The notes beneath the pieces are model-generated. The model was not told the origin of the DNA, did not search any database, and saw only the letters and a list, made by a program, of their open reading frames with translations. Shown here piece by piece: positions 1-8,662 of a stretch of DNA of 64,000 bases. Where the stretch lies: NCBI GenBank assembly GCA_902381685.1, contig LR698958.1:418297-482296 (forward strand), read 5' to 3'. This DNA is from Lachnospiraceae bacterium (lineage in GTDB: Bacteria > Bacillota > Clostridia > Lachnospirales > Lachnospiraceae). The translations under genes and the position numbers were made by a program. Position 1 is the first letter of the stretch, and each line of letters opens with the position of its first letter.

Positions 1-184
<184 letters not shown>

Positions 185-241
185 AGTGTTTTCCCGTTCA
201 AGAATCACTACTAGCAATTCTATCCCTTTTACTGTTTGGTT

Positions 242-286
242 TATCAGATTCCTCTGATACGTTCTTTAAATTTCTCTTAGAAATTT
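242..286 (-). other. rrn leader hairpins
   Basis: Two small perfect hairpins lie in the pre-16S leader: TATCAGA/TCTGATA at 242-259 and AAATTTCT/AGAAATTT at 268-286. Such stems just ahead of mature 16S usually take part in precursor folding and RNase III processing. A further short TCGC/GCGA stem at 335-348 sits close to the expected start of the P2 transcript. Function is inferred from position only. Confidence 0.5.
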
Positions 287-358
287 TCAGGTTCGTTGTC
301 TATTGTTTAATTATCAATGTTCTCTTTTTTGTTTTCGCTCTCTTGCGACAGCCATATT

Positions 359-387
359 AGAATATCATATCCATTCTTCTTTGTCAA
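359..387 (-). promoter_or_regulatory. rrn promoter P2
   Basis: On the minus strand TTGACA (382-387) is followed after exactly 17 bp by TATTCT (359-364). It lies about 175 bp before the mature 16S end, a normal distance for a proximal rrn promoter. Confidence 0.8.
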
Positions 388-451
388 CAACTTTTTTCAT
401 TTTTTTGAATTTTGTTTTTGACTTGTCTGCCCGTCTCTCGAGTGCTTATCT

Positions 452-480
452 ATAATATCATCGAATATCTCTTCTGTCAA
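452..480 (-). promoter_or_regulatory. rrn promoter P1
   Basis: On the minus strand TTGACA (475-480), a 17-bp spacer and TATTAT (452-457) form a near-consensus sigma-A promoter, 93 bp upstream of the second one. Tandem promoters are typical of rRNA operons. Confidence 0.82.
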
Positions 481-530
481 CATCTTTTTTCATTTTTTTA
501 CATTTTTCCCCACAATCATTCAACCATACA

Positions 531-587
531 AAAATATATAAGCATCTAAGTTCAAACTTATTTGAAACAAAGATGCTTATATATTTT
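531..587 (-). terminator. Terminator after radA
   Basis: A perfect 17-bp inverted repeat (531-547 with 571-587) encloses a 23-nt loop that can pair further. Read on the minus strand the stem ends in a T-rich run. It lies just past the radA stop codon and upstream of the rrn promoters, so it separates the clpC-radA transcript from the rRNA operon. Confidence 0.8.
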
Positions 588-598
588 ATACAGGGTGT

Positions 599-1951
599 TT
601 AGACGAACTGAATTGCTTCACTTATATTTTTCACTCCGACAATTTCAATTCCCTTTATATTTTTCACCGTTTCTACAGATACCTCCGGAACAATACATGT
701 TTGGAAACCGAGTTTTTTCGCCTCAGACACTCTCTGTTCCGGCATGCTGACTGCACGAACTTCACCGCTTAGCCCCACTTCCCCAAAAGCAATCACTTTG
801 TCCCCGATAGGTTTGTTCTTATAACTGGAAACAATCGCCAATATAATTCCCAAATCAATGGCGGGTTCATTCATTTTGATTCCGCCTGCAATATTTACAT
901 AGGCATCATAATTAAATAGAGGTAAACCGATTCTTTTTTCCAAAACTGCCATAAGTAAATTTACCCTATTGTAATCCGTACCTGCTGCCGTTCTTCTCGG
1001 CATTCCAAATCCGCTCTGACAGACAAGCGCCTGTATTTCAAGAAGAATCGGCCTTGTTCCCTCCATAGAGCATGCAACAACCGACCCGGACGCCCCTTCC
1101 GGTTTCCCATTTAACATAAATTCAGACGGGTTTTTCACTTCCTGTAATCCTGATTGTCTCATTTCAAACACACCGATTTCATTTGTCGAGCCAAAACGAT
1201 TTTTTACGCCGCGCAAAATTCTATAAGAAGCATGCCTGTCTCCCTCAAAATATAATACTGTATCCACCATATGTTCCAGTACTCTGGGACCTGCCACTGT
1301 CCCTTCTTTCGTCACATGACCTACAATAAAAATAGAAATATTCAATCCTTTCGCCAACTGCATCAAAACATTTGTGGATTCCCTGACCTGTGACACACTC
1401 CCCGGCGCTGATGTGACGTCCTCGCTGTACATTGTCTGTATGGAATCAATGATAACGATTTCCGGTTTACGTCTTTCAATTACTCCTCTGATTGTATTCA
1501 GACTCGTTTCACATAAGAGGGAAAGTTCATCTGTAAATTCTCCCATTCGCATTGCCCGCAATTTAATCTGTTTGAGAGATTCCTCACCTGAAATATAGAG
1601 AACCTGATGTTTTTCCTGTGAAAGTTTTTGACAAACCTGAAGAAGAAGTGTCGATTTACCAATGCCGGGGTCGCCGCCCACCAGTATAAGTGAACCTGGC
1701 ACAATGCCTCCACCAAGCACCCTGTCCAATTCTTCTATTCCTGTTTTCGTCCTCTCCTCCGAATCTGTCTTCACGCTGGATAATGTAACCACTTCCGCAC
1801 GGCTGACGGTTTTCGAAAAACTTACGCCGTCTGAAATTGTTTCTTCCACAAATGTATTCCATTCTTTGCACATCGGACATTGACCAAGCCATTTTTTCTC
1901 TTCATGCCCGCAATTCTGACAGAAAAATACACTTTTCTTTCCTTTTGCCAT
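599..1951 (-). CDS. radA: DNA repair protein RadA (Sms)
   Basis: RadA is a RecA-like ATPase that helps process recombination intermediates and drives branch migration during repair. The 450-residue length is normal for the family. Visible parts in order are a C4 zinc finger (C11, C14, C25, C28), a Walker A motif at about 92-101 (GGDPGIGKST), a Walker B strand ending near D169, the RadA signature KNRFG at 250-254, and a C-terminal Lon-protease-like domain. It is the last gene of a minus-strand run beginning with the GntR regulator and clpC. A possible attenuating hairpin lies just upstream and a strong terminator downstream. The clpC-radA association is also known from Bacillus. Confidence 0.97.
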   Translation of the reverse strand: MAKGKKSVFFCQNCGHEEKKWLGQCPMCKEWNTFVEETISDGVSFSKTVSRAEVVTLSSVKTDSEERTKTGIEELDRVLGGGIVPGSLILVGGDPGIGKSTLLLQVCQKLSQEKHQVLYISGEESLKQIKLRAMRMGEFTDELSLLCETSLNTIRGVIERRKPEIVIIDSIQTMYSEDVTSAPGSVSQVRESTNVLMQLAKGLNISIFIVGHVTKEGTVAGPRVLEHMVDTVLYFEGDRHASYRILRGVKNRFGSTNEIGVFEMRQSGLQEVKNPSEFMLNGKPEGASGSVVACSMEGTRPILLEIQALVCQSGFGMPRRTAAGTDYNRVNLLMAVLEKRIGLPLFNYDAYVNIAGGIKMNEPAIDLGIILAIVSSYKNKPIGDKVIAFGEVGLSGEVRAVSMPEQRVSEAKKLGFQTCIVPEVSVETVKNIKGIEIVGVKNISEAIQFV

Positions 1952-1972
1952 ATCTGTTCCTTTCTATATAAG

Positions 1973-2008
1973 AAAGAAGAGCCACAAATCGTCTTGCAAC
2001 TCTTCTTT
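1973..2008 (-). terminator. Hairpin between orf137 and radA
   Basis: AAAGAAGAG (1973-1981) pairs with CTCTTCTTT (2000-2008) around an 18-nt loop. On the minus strand the stem is followed by a pyrimidine-rich stretch and then the radA ribosome binding site. It could be a weak terminator or an attenuator that lowers radA relative to clpC. Confidence 0.45.
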
Positions 2009-2019
2009 ATAAATTCTTG

Positions 2020-2433
2020 CTATGCTCTTACTACCTTGATTTCCACCGGTACATTTTCATTGAGTTCTGCGCTTATACTCAATTTTCCGCTTAAATTCGT
2101 TTTCATTCTTCCGACATTTGTATCGTCCATATACACCGTGTACTCCGTGTCCGCTTCCATTTCCAACGTAAACTGTACGTCCTGTCTTCCTGAAACACTG
2201 AAAGATACTGTGTCTTCTGTCACTTTCAAATGTTCTACCGCTGTTCCCGGCACAGATTCATATAGAAACATTCCGTTTCTCTCTAACTTTGTAATCTCTG
2301 CAAATGTCTTAACTTTATATAAATCTCCCTGAAATTCAACATCTTCCAGTTTTGTCTTCTTATCCAGTGTGTAATCTCCAAAACTAAGTGTTCCGTCTTC
2401 TTCCACACGTAATAGTTCTTTCACCGCAGCCAT
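2020..2433 (-). CDS. Conserved hypothetical protein, 137 aa
   Basis: I do not recognise a characterised family. The protein is soluble, has no signal peptide or membrane segment, and is rich in short beta-strand patterns and acidic residues. The C-terminal half (VYMDDTNVGRMKTNLSGKLS) reads like a small beta-sandwich. A good Shine-Dalgarno (AGGAGG) precedes the ATG. It lies 54 nt after clpC and about 70 nt before radA on the same strand, so it is probably co-transcribed with both. A link to protein quality control or DNA repair is possible from position only. Confidence 0.75.
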   Translation of the reverse strand: MAAVKELLRVEEDGTLSFGDYTLDKKTKLEDVEFQGDLYKVKTFAEITKLERNGMFLYESVPGTAVEHLKVTEDTVSFSVSGRQDVQFTLEMEADTEYTVYMDDTNVGRMKTNLSGKLSISAELNENVPVEIKVVRA

Positions 2434-2487
2434 TTTATAAATCCTCCTATGGTATTCTTTTGTTATTTCATTATTATATAATAACTT

Positions 2488-4941
2488 CTATTCTTTTGCC
2501 AGTTCTTTATCGGCTTTCACATTAAATTTTATTCCTTTTTTTGACATTCCCACTTCTACCTGTGTTCCTGCCTGAATCTCTCCTTCCAAAATCGCATCTG
2601 CCATTTTATCTTCCAAAATATTTTGCATTGCTCTTCTGAGCGGCCTTGCACCATATTTTAAATCCGTTCCCTTCTCTACGATTTCCTTTTTCACGGAATC
2701 CCGGATAACCAGTTTAATATTTAACTGTTTTTGCACTCTGTCAGAAAGTTCTTTGCACATCAGGTTTACAATTTTTTTCATTTGTTCCCTGTTTAGTGCA
2801 TGGAACACGATAATCTCATCTATTCTGTTTAAAAATTCAGGTTTAAACAGTTGTTTCACTTCGTCCATCACATTTGATTTCATTTTTTTATAATCACTGT
2901 CCGGGTCTTCATTTGCGACAAATCCAAGTTTTTTAGGCTCAACAATGGCTTTTGCCCCCGCATTTGATGTCATAATAATAACCGTATTTTTGAAATCTAC
3001 TTTTCTTCCCTGAGAATCTGTAATATGTCCGTCATCAAGAACCTGCAGCAAAATGTTAAACACATCAGGGTGTGCTTTTTCAATCTCATCAAATAAGATA
3101 ACGGAGTAAGGATTTCGGCGGACCTTTTCACTTAACTGCCCCCCGTCATCGTGTCCAACGTATCCCGGCGGCGAACCGATCATTTTGGAAACACTGTGTT
3201 TTTCCATATATTCAGACATATCCACACGGATAAGCGCCTCTTCATTTCCAAATAGCGCCTCTGCCAACGTCTTTGATAACTCTGTTTTTCCTACCCCGGT
3301 AGGTCCTAAGAATAAAAACGATCCAATCGGCCGGTTCGGGTCTTTCAGCCCTACTCTCCCACGTTTGACTGCCTTCGTCACTGCGACAACCGCTTCTTCC
3401 TGACCGATAACTCTCTTATGAAGTATTTTATCCAGTTTCTGCAGGCGTGCAGTTTCGCTTTCTGCCAGTTTCTGCACGGGAATTTTCGTCCATGCGGAAA
3501 CCACCTCCGCAACTGCCGATTCCGTGACACAAATCTGTTTCTTCCGATTCCCTCGCTGAAAACGTTTTCTTGCACTTTCCAGTTTTTCTCTTACCGTTTC
3601 CTGCTCCTGATTCAATAAAGAGGCTTCCTGCATCTGCCCATTTTTAACCGCATCTTCTTTTTCCTTCGCAAGCCGGTCCACTGTTTCTTCCAACTCGCGA
3701 ATATGTTCCGGTACTTTGAATCCGTCAAGACTCACTTTTGAACATGCCTCATCTAAAATGTCAATCGCTTTGTCCGGAAGATTTCGATCCGTAACATAAC
3801 GTTTTGACAATTCCACTGCCGCTGCAAGAGCCTCTTTTTCTATGGAAACATCATGATGTATTTCATATTTGGATTTTACTCCCTCCAAAATTGCCATACA
3901 CTGCTCTTTTGTCGGTTCCTCCACCATAATCGGCTGAAAACGTCTCTCCAACGCCGCATCTTTTTCAATATGCTTGCGGTATTCGGTTATGGTTGTCGCG
4001 CCGATTAACTGGATTTCCCCTCTCGCCAGAGAAGGCTTTAACATATTTGAGGCATCAATCGCTCCCTCCGCACCACCGGCTCCGATAATCGTATGCACTT
4101 CGTCCAAAAATAGAATGACATTTCCCACCGACTTCACTTCCTGAATCAGTTTCTTCATTCTTTCCTCAAACTCACCTCTATATTTTGAGCCTGCAACCAT
4201 TCCCGCCAAATCGAGCGTAACAATTTTCTTATTTTTCATTGCATTAGGAACAATTCCGTTGGCAATACGAAGGGCAAGTCCTTCCACAATCGCCGTTTTT
4301 CCAACCCCCGGTTCTCCAATCAGACACGGGTTGTTCTTTGTACGTCGGCTTAAAATCTGCATAATTCTTGCGATTTCTTCATCGCGTCCGATGACTGCGT
4401 CCAATTTTCCGTCCATCGCCTGACGTGTCAGGTCCGTACTATATTGTTCTAATACGGCCGTTTGGCCTTTCTCTCCGCCCTGAAACATTTTGTACTCTTC
4501 CGGTTCTGCACCTATCGCCTGCAAAATATCCTGAGTGATTCTCTGCGGCTGAATATTAAGAGTGGCTAAAATTCTCGCACCAACGCATTCAGTATCTTCC
4601 ACAATCGCTAAAAGCATATGTTCCGTTCCGATTTCTCTCGCACGTAAACGTATCGCCTGTGCTTTACTGTTCTCCAAAATGTAACTTAATCTCGGACTTT
4701 CTTCCGGTTTCGCCACTTCCGATTTCTCCCCAATCGGAGAAATCAATTCATTGACAACTTTGAGTAAATCTTCCTCTTTCAATCCGTTCTGTGCCAAAAC
4801 CTGTCCCGCCACTCCGCGATATACTTTCCTCAATGCCACAAGCAAATGTTCTGTTCCCACATACCTGTTGCCCATCTTCCTTGCCAGTGTTCTGGCAGTT
4901 TTTAATACTTCTTCTGCCTGTTTTGTATAATAATTTTGCAT
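2488..4941 (-). CDS. clpC: ATP-dependent Clp protease ATPase subunit ClpC
   Basis: ClpC is a hexameric AAA+ unfoldase that feeds damaged or regulatory proteins to ClpP in the cytoplasm. The 817 residues show the duplicated Clp-N repeat (about 1-145), AAA domain 1 with Walker A GEPGVGKT (209-216), a UVR-type middle region (about 415-455), AAA domain 2 with Walker A GPTGVGKT (546-553), the ClpP-docking tripeptide LGF near 672, and the C-terminal D2-small domain. It starts 25 nt after the GntR-family gene. The usual Bacillus partners ctsR, mcsA and mcsB are absent upstream, and no CtsR-type tandem heptad operator is evident. Confidence 0.96.
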   Translation of the reverse strand: MQNYYTKQAEEVLKTARTLARKMGNRYVGTEHLLVALRKVYRGVAGQVLAQNGLKEEDLLKVVNELISPIGEKSEVAKPEESPRLSYILENSKAQAIRLRAREIGTEHMLLAIVEDTECVGARILATLNIQPQRITQDILQAIGAEPEEYKMFQGGEKGQTAVLEQYSTDLTRQAMDGKLDAVIGRDEEIARIMQILSRRTKNNPCLIGEPGVGKTAIVEGLALRIANGIVPNAMKNKKIVTLDLAGMVAGSKYRGEFEERMKKLIQEVKSVGNVILFLDEVHTIIGAGGAEGAIDASNMLKPSLARGEIQLIGATTITEYRKHIEKDAALERRFQPIMVEEPTKEQCMAILEGVKSKYEIHHDVSIEKEALAAAVELSKRYVTDRNLPDKAIDILDEACSKVSLDGFKVPEHIRELEETVDRLAKEKEDAVKNGQMQEASLLNQEQETVREKLESARKRFQRGNRKKQICVTESAVAEVVSAWTKIPVQKLAESETARLQKLDKILHKRVIGQEEAVVAVTKAVKRGRVGLKDPNRPIGSFLFLGPTGVGKTELSKTLAEALFGNEEALIRVDMSEYMEKHSVSKMIGSPPGYVGHDDGGQLSEKVRRNPYSVILFDEIEKAHPDVFNILLQVLDDGHITDSQGRKVDFKNTVIIMTSNAGAKAIVEPKKLGFVANEDPDSDYKKMKSNVMDEVKQLFKPEFLNRIDEIIVFHALNREQMKKIVNLMCKELSDRVQKQLNIKLVIRDSVKKEIVEKGTDLKYGARPLRRAMQNILEDKMADAILEGEIQAGTQVEVGMSKKGIKFNVKADKELAKE

Positions 4942-4966
4942 TGCATTCTCCTATTCTTTCCATTCA

Positions 4967-5335
4967 TCAACGATATTCTTTAAAAATCTCCTCCACAAGT
5001 TCATGCACTTCATCTTTTGTAATATTTTTGCATCTTCCCTTTGCTAATATTATGCGAAGTTGATCTTTCATATCCTCCAGCGCCTGTATTTTATTCACAT
5101 CTAAGGAAATAACAGCACCTCTTCTTCTGTCCAACCGGATAAATCCTTCCTGTTTCAAAACAGAGTACGCCTTATTCACCGTATGCATATTTATTCCAAT
5201 ATTGTCGGCAAGTTGTCTGACAGACGGAAGGCTGTCACCCTCCTGAATCTCCGCTGTTGCAATTCCCATAATAATCCGATTCCGCAACTGCATGTAAATC
5301 GCCTCATCACTGTTAAAATCAATCTCAATCAGCAT
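4967..5335 (-). CDS. GntR-family (YtrA-type) transcriptional regulator
   Basis: The 122-residue protein has the winged helix of the GntR family (about 10-78, with SLPSVRQLADNIGINMHTVN as the helix-turn-helix) and only a short helical tail, which is the YtrA subfamily layout without a ligand-binding domain. It is the first gene of the clpC transcript and is divergent from the PadR gene at 5506. A perfect 7-7-7 inverted repeat overlaps its own -10 box, so autoregulation is likely, and clpC may fall under the same control. YtrA regulators often control membrane or ABC transporter genes, so a clpC role is inference from position. Confidence 0.9.
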   Translation of the reverse strand: MLIEIDFNSDEAIYMQLRNRIIMGIATAEIQEGDSLPSVRQLADNIGINMHTVNKAYSVLKQEGFIRLDRRRGAVISLDVNKIQALEDMKDQLRIILAKGRCKNITKDEVHELVEEIFKEYR

Positions 5336-5363
5336 ATACTCACCCTTTCTCTCTTGTATTTTC

Positions 5364-5402
5364 TGTTATATTTATATTATAACACAGGTTCTCTCTTGTC
5401 AA
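5364..5402 (-). promoter_or_regulatory. gntR-clpC promoter with operator-like palindrome
   Basis: On the minus strand TTGACA (5397-5402) is followed by TGTTATAAT, an extended -10 at 5376-5384. The main spacer is only 15 bp, so the TG extension probably matters. TGTTATA (5364-5370) and TATAACA (5378-5384) form an exact inverted repeat with a 7-bp gap over the -10, a good site for the YtrA-type repressor encoded just downstream. Confidence 0.6.
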
Positions 5403-5417
5403 CGCTTTATGTGCCTA

Positions 5418-5446
5418 TTGACTTTCCCCTTTTTATGTGTTTTAAT
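5418..5446 (+). promoter_or_regulatory. Promoter for padR (plus strand)
   Basis: TTGACT (5418-5423) and TTTAAT (5441-5446) are 17 bp apart. The promoter is back to back with the gntR promoter. Downstream, TATGTTATG occurs twice (5464-5472 and 5481-5489, 17 bp apart) just ahead of the start codon and may be the PadR operator. Confidence 0.5.
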
Positions 5447-5505
5447 ATAAGCAAATAAATTACTATGTTATGCAAAGTATTATGTTATGTAAGGCAGGTG
5501 GCAAA

Positions 5506-5844
5506 ATGTATGATAAGGCACAGTTATTAAAGGGACTACAGGAGGGGTGTGTATTACAAATCATTAACACAAAAGACACTTACGGATACGAAATAGTTAC
5601 CACGCTACAAAAAAAGGGATTCCAATCTGTAAAAGAAGGTACAATATATCCACTACTTCTCCGTTTAGAAAAAAACGGATATATTTCTTCCAATTTTCGC
5701 ATTTCCGAAAGAGGACCTGCACGAAAATATTATCAGATTACAGATTTGGGAAAAGAACATCTTGCTGAATTTGTGTTGGCATGGCAAGAAGTTACACAAT
5801 TAGTTGATTTTGTTTTTTCCGATGAAAAGGGGGAAGAAAAATGA
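5506..5844 (+). CDS. PadR-family transcriptional regulator
   Basis: This is a 112-residue PadR winged-helix repressor. It carries the family pattern YGYEIVTTLQ, EGTIYPLLLRLEKNGYI and GPARKYYQITDLGKEHL. An upstream in-frame ATG exists at 5470, but the ATG at 5506 is preceded by AGGTGG at the right distance and starts where the family starts (MYDKAQLLKG), so 5506 is preferred. It overlaps the next gene by 4 nt (ATGA), so the two are translationally coupled. PadR regulators usually repress their own operon and respond to compounds or envelope stress. Confidence 0.92.
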   Translation: MYDKAQLLKGLQEGCVLQIINTKDTYGYEIVTTLQKKGFQSVKEGTIYPLLLRLEKNGYISSNFRISERGPARKYYQITDLGKEHLAEFVLAWQEVTQLVDFVFSDEKGEEK

Positions 5845-6530
5845 CAAACGAATTAAAATTATTAAAAAAGGAAAATACCCTCAGAGCCTCCTGCCTGTCC
5901 TCACAGAGTCAGGACGCCTTACAAAAATGGCGGGAATATGCGAAACTTTCCGATATTAATCCTTATGACTTTGAACTTTGCTATAAAGAATTAATCGGAA
6001 TTGCATCTCAAAAAGAATTAGAGGGAAGTAATTTGGAAGAATTTTTCGGCGAAAATATGCAGACGGTCACGGAAGATATTTTACAAAGCTGCCCGAAAAA
6101 ATCTTTGAAAGACTATTTTCTGTTTGATTTCGGAAATATGATGGGACACCTTGCCATAAGTTTTGCGATTTTATATTTTGTTAGCGGAATACTTTGGAAA
6201 GAAATCACACTCGCCAGTTTTTTAGGACAATTTGTTATTATCGGAATGTGGTTTGTTTATTTGAGATTCGTTACCGGAGACAGACATAGAAGCGGTTTTT
6301 TCACTCCGAAATTAAACCAAAAAATCGTGAAAACATTTTCCGTTTATTTTATGTTTCTCCTTGCCACTGCAATTATTTCGTACGGCTTTAAGGAAATGCT
6401 GTCTTCCGTTTCACTGCAAATACCAAACGCATTCTTTTGCGTGATCTACGGCGTGCTATGGGCTGTACTTACTGTGTGGAGAAATAGATATGTTAAGGAA
6501 ATGAGTTTGCGAAAACGGTGGGTTGGTTAA
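5841..6530 (+). CDS. Membrane protein linked to PadR
   Basis: The 229-residue protein has a soluble helical N-terminal part (1-90) and about four hydrophobic segments (roughly 95-117, 122-142, 160-182, 195-212). The short basic tail lies inside if the N-terminus is cytoplasmic. It is coupled to the PadR gene by an ATGA overlap. PadR-controlled membrane proteins with a soluble N-terminal helical domain are common in Firmicutes, usually as uncharacterised DUF families, and I cannot name the family with certainty. The stop codon is followed immediately by the first copy of the GGGACGTAG hairpin repeat. Confidence 0.85.
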   Translation: MTNELKLLKKENTLRASCLSSQSQDALQKWREYAKLSDINPYDFELCYKELIGIASQKELEGSNLEEFFGENMQTVTEDILQSCPKKSLKDYFLFDFGNMMGHLAISFAILYFVSGILWKEITLASFLGQFVIIGMWFVYLRFVTGDRHRSGFFTPKLNQKIVKTFSVYFMFLLATAIISYGFKEMLSSVSLQIPNAFFCVIYGVLWAVLTVWRNRYVKEMSLRKRWVG

Positions 6531-6531
6531 C

Positions 6532-6574
6532 AATTGGGGACGTAGTGTTTTTACATTTCACTACGTCCCCAATT
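6532..6574. repeat. GGGACGTAG hairpin repeat, copy 1
   Basis: Perfect 16-bp arms (6532-6547 and 6559-6574) enclose an 11-nt T-rich loop. The core is GGGGACGTAGTG / CACTACGTCCCC and the outermost AATT/AATT is also self-complementary. It begins one base after the stop codon at 6530 and forms one end of the composite island A. Confidence 0.85.
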
Positions 6575-6689
6575 CAGTTTTGCCCTGTCCCTTTTCTCAG
6601 ACCCCCCTGTCCCCAATGCAAAAATCAGGCATTTTTATAGCGAGAATTCAAAAAGGGACACCCCTTTCTTCAATTAGGGACACACTAAA

Positions 6690-6740
6690 ACGCATTTGGG
6701 GACGTAGCATTTTGTAATTTTACTACGTCCCCAAATGCGT
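6690..6740. repeat. GGGACGTAG hairpin repeat, copy 2
   Basis: Perfect 18-bp arms (6690-6707 and 6723-6740) surround a 15-nt loop. The conserved GGGGACGTAG/CTACGTCCCC core is extended outward by ACGCATTT/AAATGCGT, a flank seen at no other copy. It lies 13 bp past the purD stop and may end the pur transcript. Confidence 0.85.
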
Positions 6741-6753
6741 CAAACGCGCAAAT

Positions 6754-8025
6754 TTACGCTTCATCAATCGCTTTTCCGATGTCGTTTCTCTTATATTTAT
6801 TCGCAAACTGTACCCACTCAGTTGCTTTATAAGCGTTGGCTCTCGCCTCTTTTAAATCCGCACCTTTCGCAGTTATGCCAAGTACACGTCCGCCGTTTGT
6901 TACGATTTTGCCGTCTTCCCATTTTGTTCCGGCGTGGAAGCAGTAGTAACCGTCATGTTTGTTGAATTCTTCTAAGCCGGCTATTTCAAATCCTTTTTCG
7001 TATGCCAATGGGTATCCGTCCGATGCCAACACAACGCAAACCGCTGCATTGTCTTCAAATTCTAATTCGATTTCATCTAATCTTCCGTCAATACATGCCT
7101 CAAATACATCAATAATATCTGTTTTCATTCTCGGCAATACAACCTGTGTTTCAGGGTCACCGAATCTTGCATTGTATTCCAATACTTTTGGTCCGTCCGC
7201 TGTGAGCATTAATCCGAAGAAAATGATTCCTTTAAATTCTCTTCCCTCTTTTCTCATCGCATCTACAGTTGCCTGATATACATATTTTTCACAAAATTCT
7301 TCTACTTCTTTTGTATAGAAAGGGCTTGGTGAAAATGTTCCCATTCCACCCGTATTCAGACCTTCGTCTCCGTCTTTCGCACGTTTGTGATCCTGAGCAG
7401 ATGTCATTGTTTTGATTGTTTTTCCGTCTACAAATGAGAGTACGGACACTTCACGACCTGTCATAAATTCTTCAATGACCATTGTGTTTCCGGCAGTTCC
7501 GAATTTTTTGTCCAGCATAATAGATTTCACACCGTCTTTTGCTTCCTCCAATGTGTTACAGATTAAAACACCTTTTCCAAGTGCAAGCCCGTCCGCTTTC
7601 AATACGATTGGAAATTTTGCTGTTTCCAAATATGCAAGTGCATCTTCCGGATTATCAAAATTTTCATATGCCGCTGTAGGAATGTTATATTTTTTCATTA
7701 AGTCTTTTGAAAATGCTTTTGAACCTTCCAAAATTGCAGCCGCTTTGTTTGGTCCGAATACACGAAGTCCTTCTGCCTCAAAGGCATCGACAACTCCGGC
7801 TACAAGCGGATCGTCCATACCGATTACCGTTAAGTCAATCTCTTTTTCTTTTGCAAACTGCACTAATTTGTCAAATTCCATCGCTCCGATATTTACACAT
7901 TCTGCGAACTCTGTAATACCTGCATTTCCCGGCGCACAATAAATTTTGTCTACTTTATCGCTTTTTGCCACGCTCCATGCGATTGCGTGTTCTCTTCCAC
8001 CGCTACCAACGATTAATACTTTCAT
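6754..8025 (-). CDS. purD: Phosphoribosylamine-glycine ligase (GAR synthetase)
   Basis: PurD joins glycine to 5-phosphoribosylamine with ATP, the second step of purine synthesis. At 423 residues it has the family length. The N-terminal MKVLIVGSGGREHAIAW is the PurD signature, and the ATP-grasp body follows with GREVSVLSFVDGKT and EYNARFGDPETQVVLPR, the magnesium and ATP-binding segment. It is the last gene of purE-purM-purN-purD, starting 10 nt after purN. A repeat hairpin lies directly downstream. Confidence 0.97.
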   Translation of the reverse strand: MKVLIVGSGGREHAIAWSVAKSDKVDKIYCAPGNAGITEFAECVNIGAMEFDKLVQFAKEKEIDLTVIGMDDPLVAGVVDAFEAEGLRVFGPNKAAAILEGSKAFSKDLMKKYNIPTAAYENFDNPEDALAYLETAKFPIVLKADGLALGKGVLICNTLEEAKDGVKSIMLDKKFGTAGNTMVIEEFMTGREVSVLSFVDGKTIKTMTSAQDHKRAKDGDEGLNTGGMGTFSPSPFYTKEVEEFCEKYVYQATVDAMRKEGREFKGIIFFGLMLTADGPKVLEYNARFGDPETQVVLPRMKTDIIDVFEACIDGRLDEIELEFEDNAAVCVVLASDGYPLAYEKGFEIAGLEEFNKHDGYYCFHAGTKWEDGKIVTNGGRVLGITAKGADLKEARANAYKATEWVQFANKYKRNDIGKAIDEA

Positions 8026-8035
8026 CGTATCCTCC

Positions 8036-8662
8036 TTATGATTCGATTCTTACCTGTCTGTTTTCCACTTTTATTTTTCCGTTTGCAATTAAATGTATTG
8101 CCTCAGGGAGAATTTTCCATTCCGCCTCTTCCATTACTCTGCGTTGAAGTATTTCCGGTGTATCGCCCTGTTGAACCGATACTGCTTTCTGTAAAATAAT
8201 CGGGCCGGTATCCGTTCCTTCATCTACAAAATGTACCGTTGCTCCAACAACTTTCACGCCCCGTTCCAATGCTTTTTCATGCACTTTTAAACCGTAATAT
8301 CCTTTTCCGCAAAAAGCAGGAATCAGCGATGGGTGAATATTGATAATTCTGTTTTCATATTGTTTTATCATTTCTTTCGGTATAACGACAAGAAAACCTG
8401 CAAGAACAATCAAATCCGGATTTAACCCGTTAAGTTCTTCAAGGAAAGCATCGTTAAATGCTTCCCTTGTCTCATAATCTTTCGGAGAAATACATTTTGC
8501 AAAAATGTTATGCTGTTTTGCTCTCTCAAGTGCATACGCATTTTTGTTATTACTGATTACCCCGATAATTTCCGTATTTGTAATTGTCTTCGTGTTGATT
8601 GCATCTATAATTGCCTGCAGATTTGTTCCTCCGCCCGAAACTAATACAACTACTTTTAGCAT
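8036..8662 (-). CDS. purN: Phosphoribosylglycinamide formyltransferase
   Basis: PurN transfers the formyl group of 10-formyl-THF to GAR, the third step of purine synthesis. The 208 residues show the N-terminal VLVSGGGTNLQAII loop for phosphate binding, the catalytic IINIHPSLIPAF segment (Asn and His), and DEGTDTGPIILQ with the catalytic Asp. The start codon overlaps the 3' end of purM by 7 nt, and purD follows after 10 nt. Confidence 0.97.
   Translation of the reverse strand: MLKVVVLVSGGGTNLQAIIDAINTKTITNTEIIGVISNNKNAYALERAKQHNIFAKCISPKDYETREAFNDAFLEELNGLNPDLIVLAGFLVVIPKEMIKQYENRIINIHPSLIPAFCGKGYYGLKVHEKALERGVKVVGATVHFVDEGTDTGPIILQKAVSVQQGDTPEILQRRVMEEAEWKILPEAIHLIANGKIKVENRQVRIES

Larger units (their letters stand above)
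6532..6740. repeat. Composite repeat island A
   Basis: This 209-bp intergenic island between convergent genes is bounded by two GGGACGTAG hairpins. The interior carries CCCTGTCCCTTTT and CCCCTGTCCCC on the left and AAAAAGGGACACCCCTTTC and AGGGACACACTAAAA on the right. Island B (29780-30101) has the same motif types in reverse complement. There is no coding capacity worth calling. The arrangement of paired, inverted, hairpin-forming units recalls BIMEs built from REP elements. Confidence 0.75.

Noticed and set aside
2020..2433. Naming the 137-aa gene as an endosialidase or chaperone
   Set aside because: Such names circulate for similar proteins, but no catalytic motif is visible here, so it is left as unknown.
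6523..6717. A 64-codon plus-strand frame across the repeat island
   Set aside because: It is read through the hairpin repeats, has no ribosome binding site and codes for a low-complexity sequence made by the palindromes. No gene is supported.
6532..6740. CRISPR array
   Set aside because: Repeats are irregularly spaced, palindromic and two per island, with no regular spacers and no cas genes nearby.
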